Shown: one piece after another, positions 61,855-64,000 of the stretch
Position numbering within the stretch: position 1 is the stretch's first letter
How the letters are laid out: every line of letters starts with the position of its first letter
The notes under the pieces: model-generated
What the model was told of the DNA's origin: nothing
Databases searched by the model: none
What the model saw: only the letters and a program-made list of their open reading frames with translations
DNA from: Anadara kagoshimensis
Taxonomy: Eukaryota > Mollusca > Bivalvia > Arcoida > Arcidae
DNA length: 64,000 nt
NCBI GenBank assembly: GCA_021292105.1
Contig: CM037861.1
Coordinates: forward strand, 72,839,252-72,903,251
Direction: 5' to 3'
Made by a program: the position numbers and the translations under genes

Positions 61855-63612
61855 TATACAGTTGTATTATCTCTATACAGTTGAGTTGTCACTGTACAGT
61901 TTGGTTGTCTCTGTATAAATGAGTTGTCACTGTACAGTTGAGTTGAGTTAGTAATGGTGTTTAACGTCCCAGTCAAGAATATTTCACTTATATCAAGACA
62001 TCGCCAGCTATAGGCGAAGGTGCAGAAATTTTGCCTGTGCGTTGCGCTGATGGCATTATACAGCAGGGTTCTTTAACGTGCCAAGCCCACCGTGACACGG
62101 GAACTCGTTTATTTTAAGTTCCCATCTGAAAGAACCATGACTTTCATTTCGTAATGCCGAGTGCTTGGCGAAAGAACAGTCACTACCCCTTTTTCAAGTC
62201 TTGGGTCACACCCGGCCAGGGATTGAACCCACAACCTCCCACATATAGAGCGAGTACTCTACCAACTGAGCTATCACAGTGGTAGTTGTCACTGTACAGT
62301 TTGGTTGTCTCTATACAGCTGAGTTGTCTCTGTACAGTTTAGTTGTCTCTGTACAGTTGTGTTGTCACTGTACAAATGAGTTGTCTCTGTACAGTTGAGT
62401 TGTCTCTGTACAAATGAGTTGTCTCTATTCAGATGAGTTGTCTCTGTACAAATGAGTTGTCTCTGTACAGTTGAGTTGTCTCTGTACAAATGAGTTGTCT
62501 CTATTCAGATGAGTTGTCTCTGTACAGTTTAGTTGTCACTGTACAGTTGAGTTGTCTCTGTACAAATGAGTTGTCTCTGTACAGTTGTGTTGTCTCTGTA
62601 CAAATGAGTTGTCTCTATTCAGATGAGTTGTCTCTGTACAAATGAGTTGTCTCCGTACAGTTGAGTTGTCTCTGTACAGTTGAGTTGTCTCTGTACAAAT
62701 GAGTTGTCTCCGTACAGTTGAGTTGTCTCCGTACAGTTGAGTTGTCTGTACAGTTGAGTTGTTTCTGTACAGTTGAGTTGTCTCTGTACAATTGATTATC
62801 TGTACAGTTGAGTTGTCTCTGTACAGTTGAGTTGTCTCTGTACAAATGAGTTGTCTCTGTACAGTGAGTTGTCTCTGTACAGTTGAGTTGTTCTGTACAG
62901 TTGAGTTGTCTCTGTACAGTGAGTTGTCTCTGTACAGTTGAGTTGTCTCTGTACAAATGAGTTGTCTCTATACAGTGAGTTGTCTCTGTACAGTGAGTTG
63001 TCTCCGTACAGTTGAGTTTCTCTGTACAGTAGTTGTCTCTGTATAGTTGAGTTATCTCTGTACAGTTGAGTTGTCTCTGTACAGTTGAGTTGTCTCTGTA
63101 CAGTTAAGTTGTCTCTGTACAGTTGAGATGTCTCTGTACAGTTGAGTTGTCTCTGTATAGTTGAGTTATCTCTGTACAGTTGAGTTGTCTCTGTACAGTT
63201 GAGTTGTCTCTGTACAGTTGAGTTGTCTCTGTACAGTTGAGTTGTCTCTGTATAAATGAGTTGCCTCTGTACAGTTGAGTTGTCGCTGTACATTTGTCAC
63301 TGTACAGTTGGGTTGTCACTGTATGGCTGAGTTGAGTTGTCTATGTACAGTTGAGTTGTCTCTGTACAGTTGAGTTGTCACTGTACAGTTGAGTTCTCAA
63401 TGTACAGTTGAGTTGTCACTGTACAGTTGAGTTCTCAATGTACAGTTGAGTTATCACTGTACAGTTCAGTTGTTAATGTATGGTTGAGTTGTCACTGTAC
63501 AGTTGAGTTCTCAATGCATGGTTGAGTTGTCGCTGTACAGTTGAGTTGTCACTGTATAGTTGAATTGTCAAGGTACAATTGAGTTGTCACTGTACAGTTG
63601 GGTTGTCTCCAT
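61855..63612. repeat. 19-bp tandem array (interrupted by a SINE)
   Basis: About 75 units of GTTGAGTTGTCTCTGTACA, with CACTGTACA and AAATGAG variants and many small gaps. Frames open on the minus strand are repeat shadows. The left part is split by the SINE at 61925-62285. Confidence 0.92.
61925..62285 (-). mobile_element. tRNA-headed SINE, near full length
   Basis: On the minus strand: A box TAGCTCAGTTGG (62262-62273) and B box GGGTTCAATCC (62220-62230) of a tRNA-like head, then a conserved body (CACTCGGCATTACGAAATGA, CCCGTGTCACGGTGGGCTTG, TTAAAGAACCCTGCTG) and a tail GACGTTAAACACCATTA. Length is about 360 bp. It is the better preserved relative of the SINE at 1608-1812. The head is a pol III promoter remnant, not a functional tRNA gene. 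Confidence 0.85.
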
Positions 63613-63639
63613 ATCTCTGGTAATGGTAGGAAGTTCCAC

Positions 63640-64000
63640 TTAGTGACATCAATGTATCAGATAATCCTAGGATACTCCACTGGATGATGCCAATGTATCA
63701 TGTGATGCTTTGAACCTCCACTTAATGACCTCAGTGTACAAGGTGATCCTAGGAACCCCCATTGAATGATCTCACTGTATCATGTGATGCTAGGAACACC
63801 CACTAAATGACCCAAATGCATCATGTATCATGTGATGCTAGGAATACCCGCTAAATGACCCCAATGTATTATATATCATGTGATGCTAGGAACCCCCACT
63901 AAAGATCCCAATGTATTATGTATCAGGTGATGCTAGAAACCCCCACTAAAGACCCCAATGTATCATGTATCAGGTGATGCTAGGAACCCCCATTAAATGA
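63640..64000. repeat. About 60-bp degenerate tandem repeat, running off the window
   Basis: Units with GTATCATGTGATGCTAGGAA, CCCCCACTAAATGACCCCAAT, diverged at the left and more regular at the right edge. Continues beyond the window. Confidence 0.8.

Noticed and set aside
62220-62285. Functional tRNA gene on the minus strand
   Set aside because: A and B boxes are present, but the body continues as a SINE and no cloverleaf closes; a similar head occurs in the SINE at 1608-1812.
62289-63319. Minus-strand frames rich in TVQRQLNCTETTQLYRDN
   Set aside because: Shadow of the 19-bp array; no family match and many length changes.

Overview
The window is a stretch of animal genome, most likely from a mollusc and probably a bivalve. 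The evidence is spliced exons with GT-AG borders, a large metazoan cadherin gene, tRNA-headed SINEs, and Helentron-type (HINE) elements beginning TTTTAGCTCACCTG, a kind of repeat common in molluscan DNA. There are no bacterial operons, rRNA genes or CRISPR arrays.

One host gene runs left to right through almost the whole window. I could place 21 exons between 2041 and 61116, about 4.4 kb of coding sequence and roughly 1,470 codons. They encode about twelve consecutive cadherin (EC) repeats with calcium-binding motifs (XEX, DXD, LDRE, DXNDNXP), then a membrane-proximal domain with a DDQRVK...PEEVR signature that resembles cadherin-23. Both ends of the gene lie outside the window. Exon phases are consistent throughout except for two single-base frame disagreements, in exons 3 and 5. 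Both sit at short T runs and look more like sequencing or assembly indels than decay.

Roughly two thirds of the window is tandem repeat, and 13 of the 20 introns carry their own private array. From left to right: a 50-bp array at 1-1640 that grew out of a SINE core; a very large 50-bp array at 2131-22473 (about 350 units, interrupted by two HINE copies); a 115-bp array at 24945-28438; a 37-bp array at 29937-30868; a 49-bp array at 31090-32815; 73-bp and 42-bp arrays at 34165-35420; a 76-bp array at 35877-39726; a 3-kb HINE with its own internal 145-bp repeats at 40840-43884; a 32-bp array at 44622-46060 containing a HINE fragment; then 32-, 73-, 40-, 55-, 15-, 83-, 48-, 19- and about 60-bp arrays to the end.

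The most striking observation is that four of these arrays (2131-22473, 24945-28438, 31090-32815, 34165-34785) were seeded from the 3' end of a cadherin exon together with its 5' splice site. In the largest array almost every unit still carries the exon end, coding for YSENMKEN(A/T)SV, followed by an intact GTA|GTAAGT donor. One intron therefore presents about 350 copies of its own splice donor. Using any downstream copy would bring in an early stop codon, so the first donor must win. I know of no described class of satellite defined by exon/donor junctions, and this is the best candidate here for something new.
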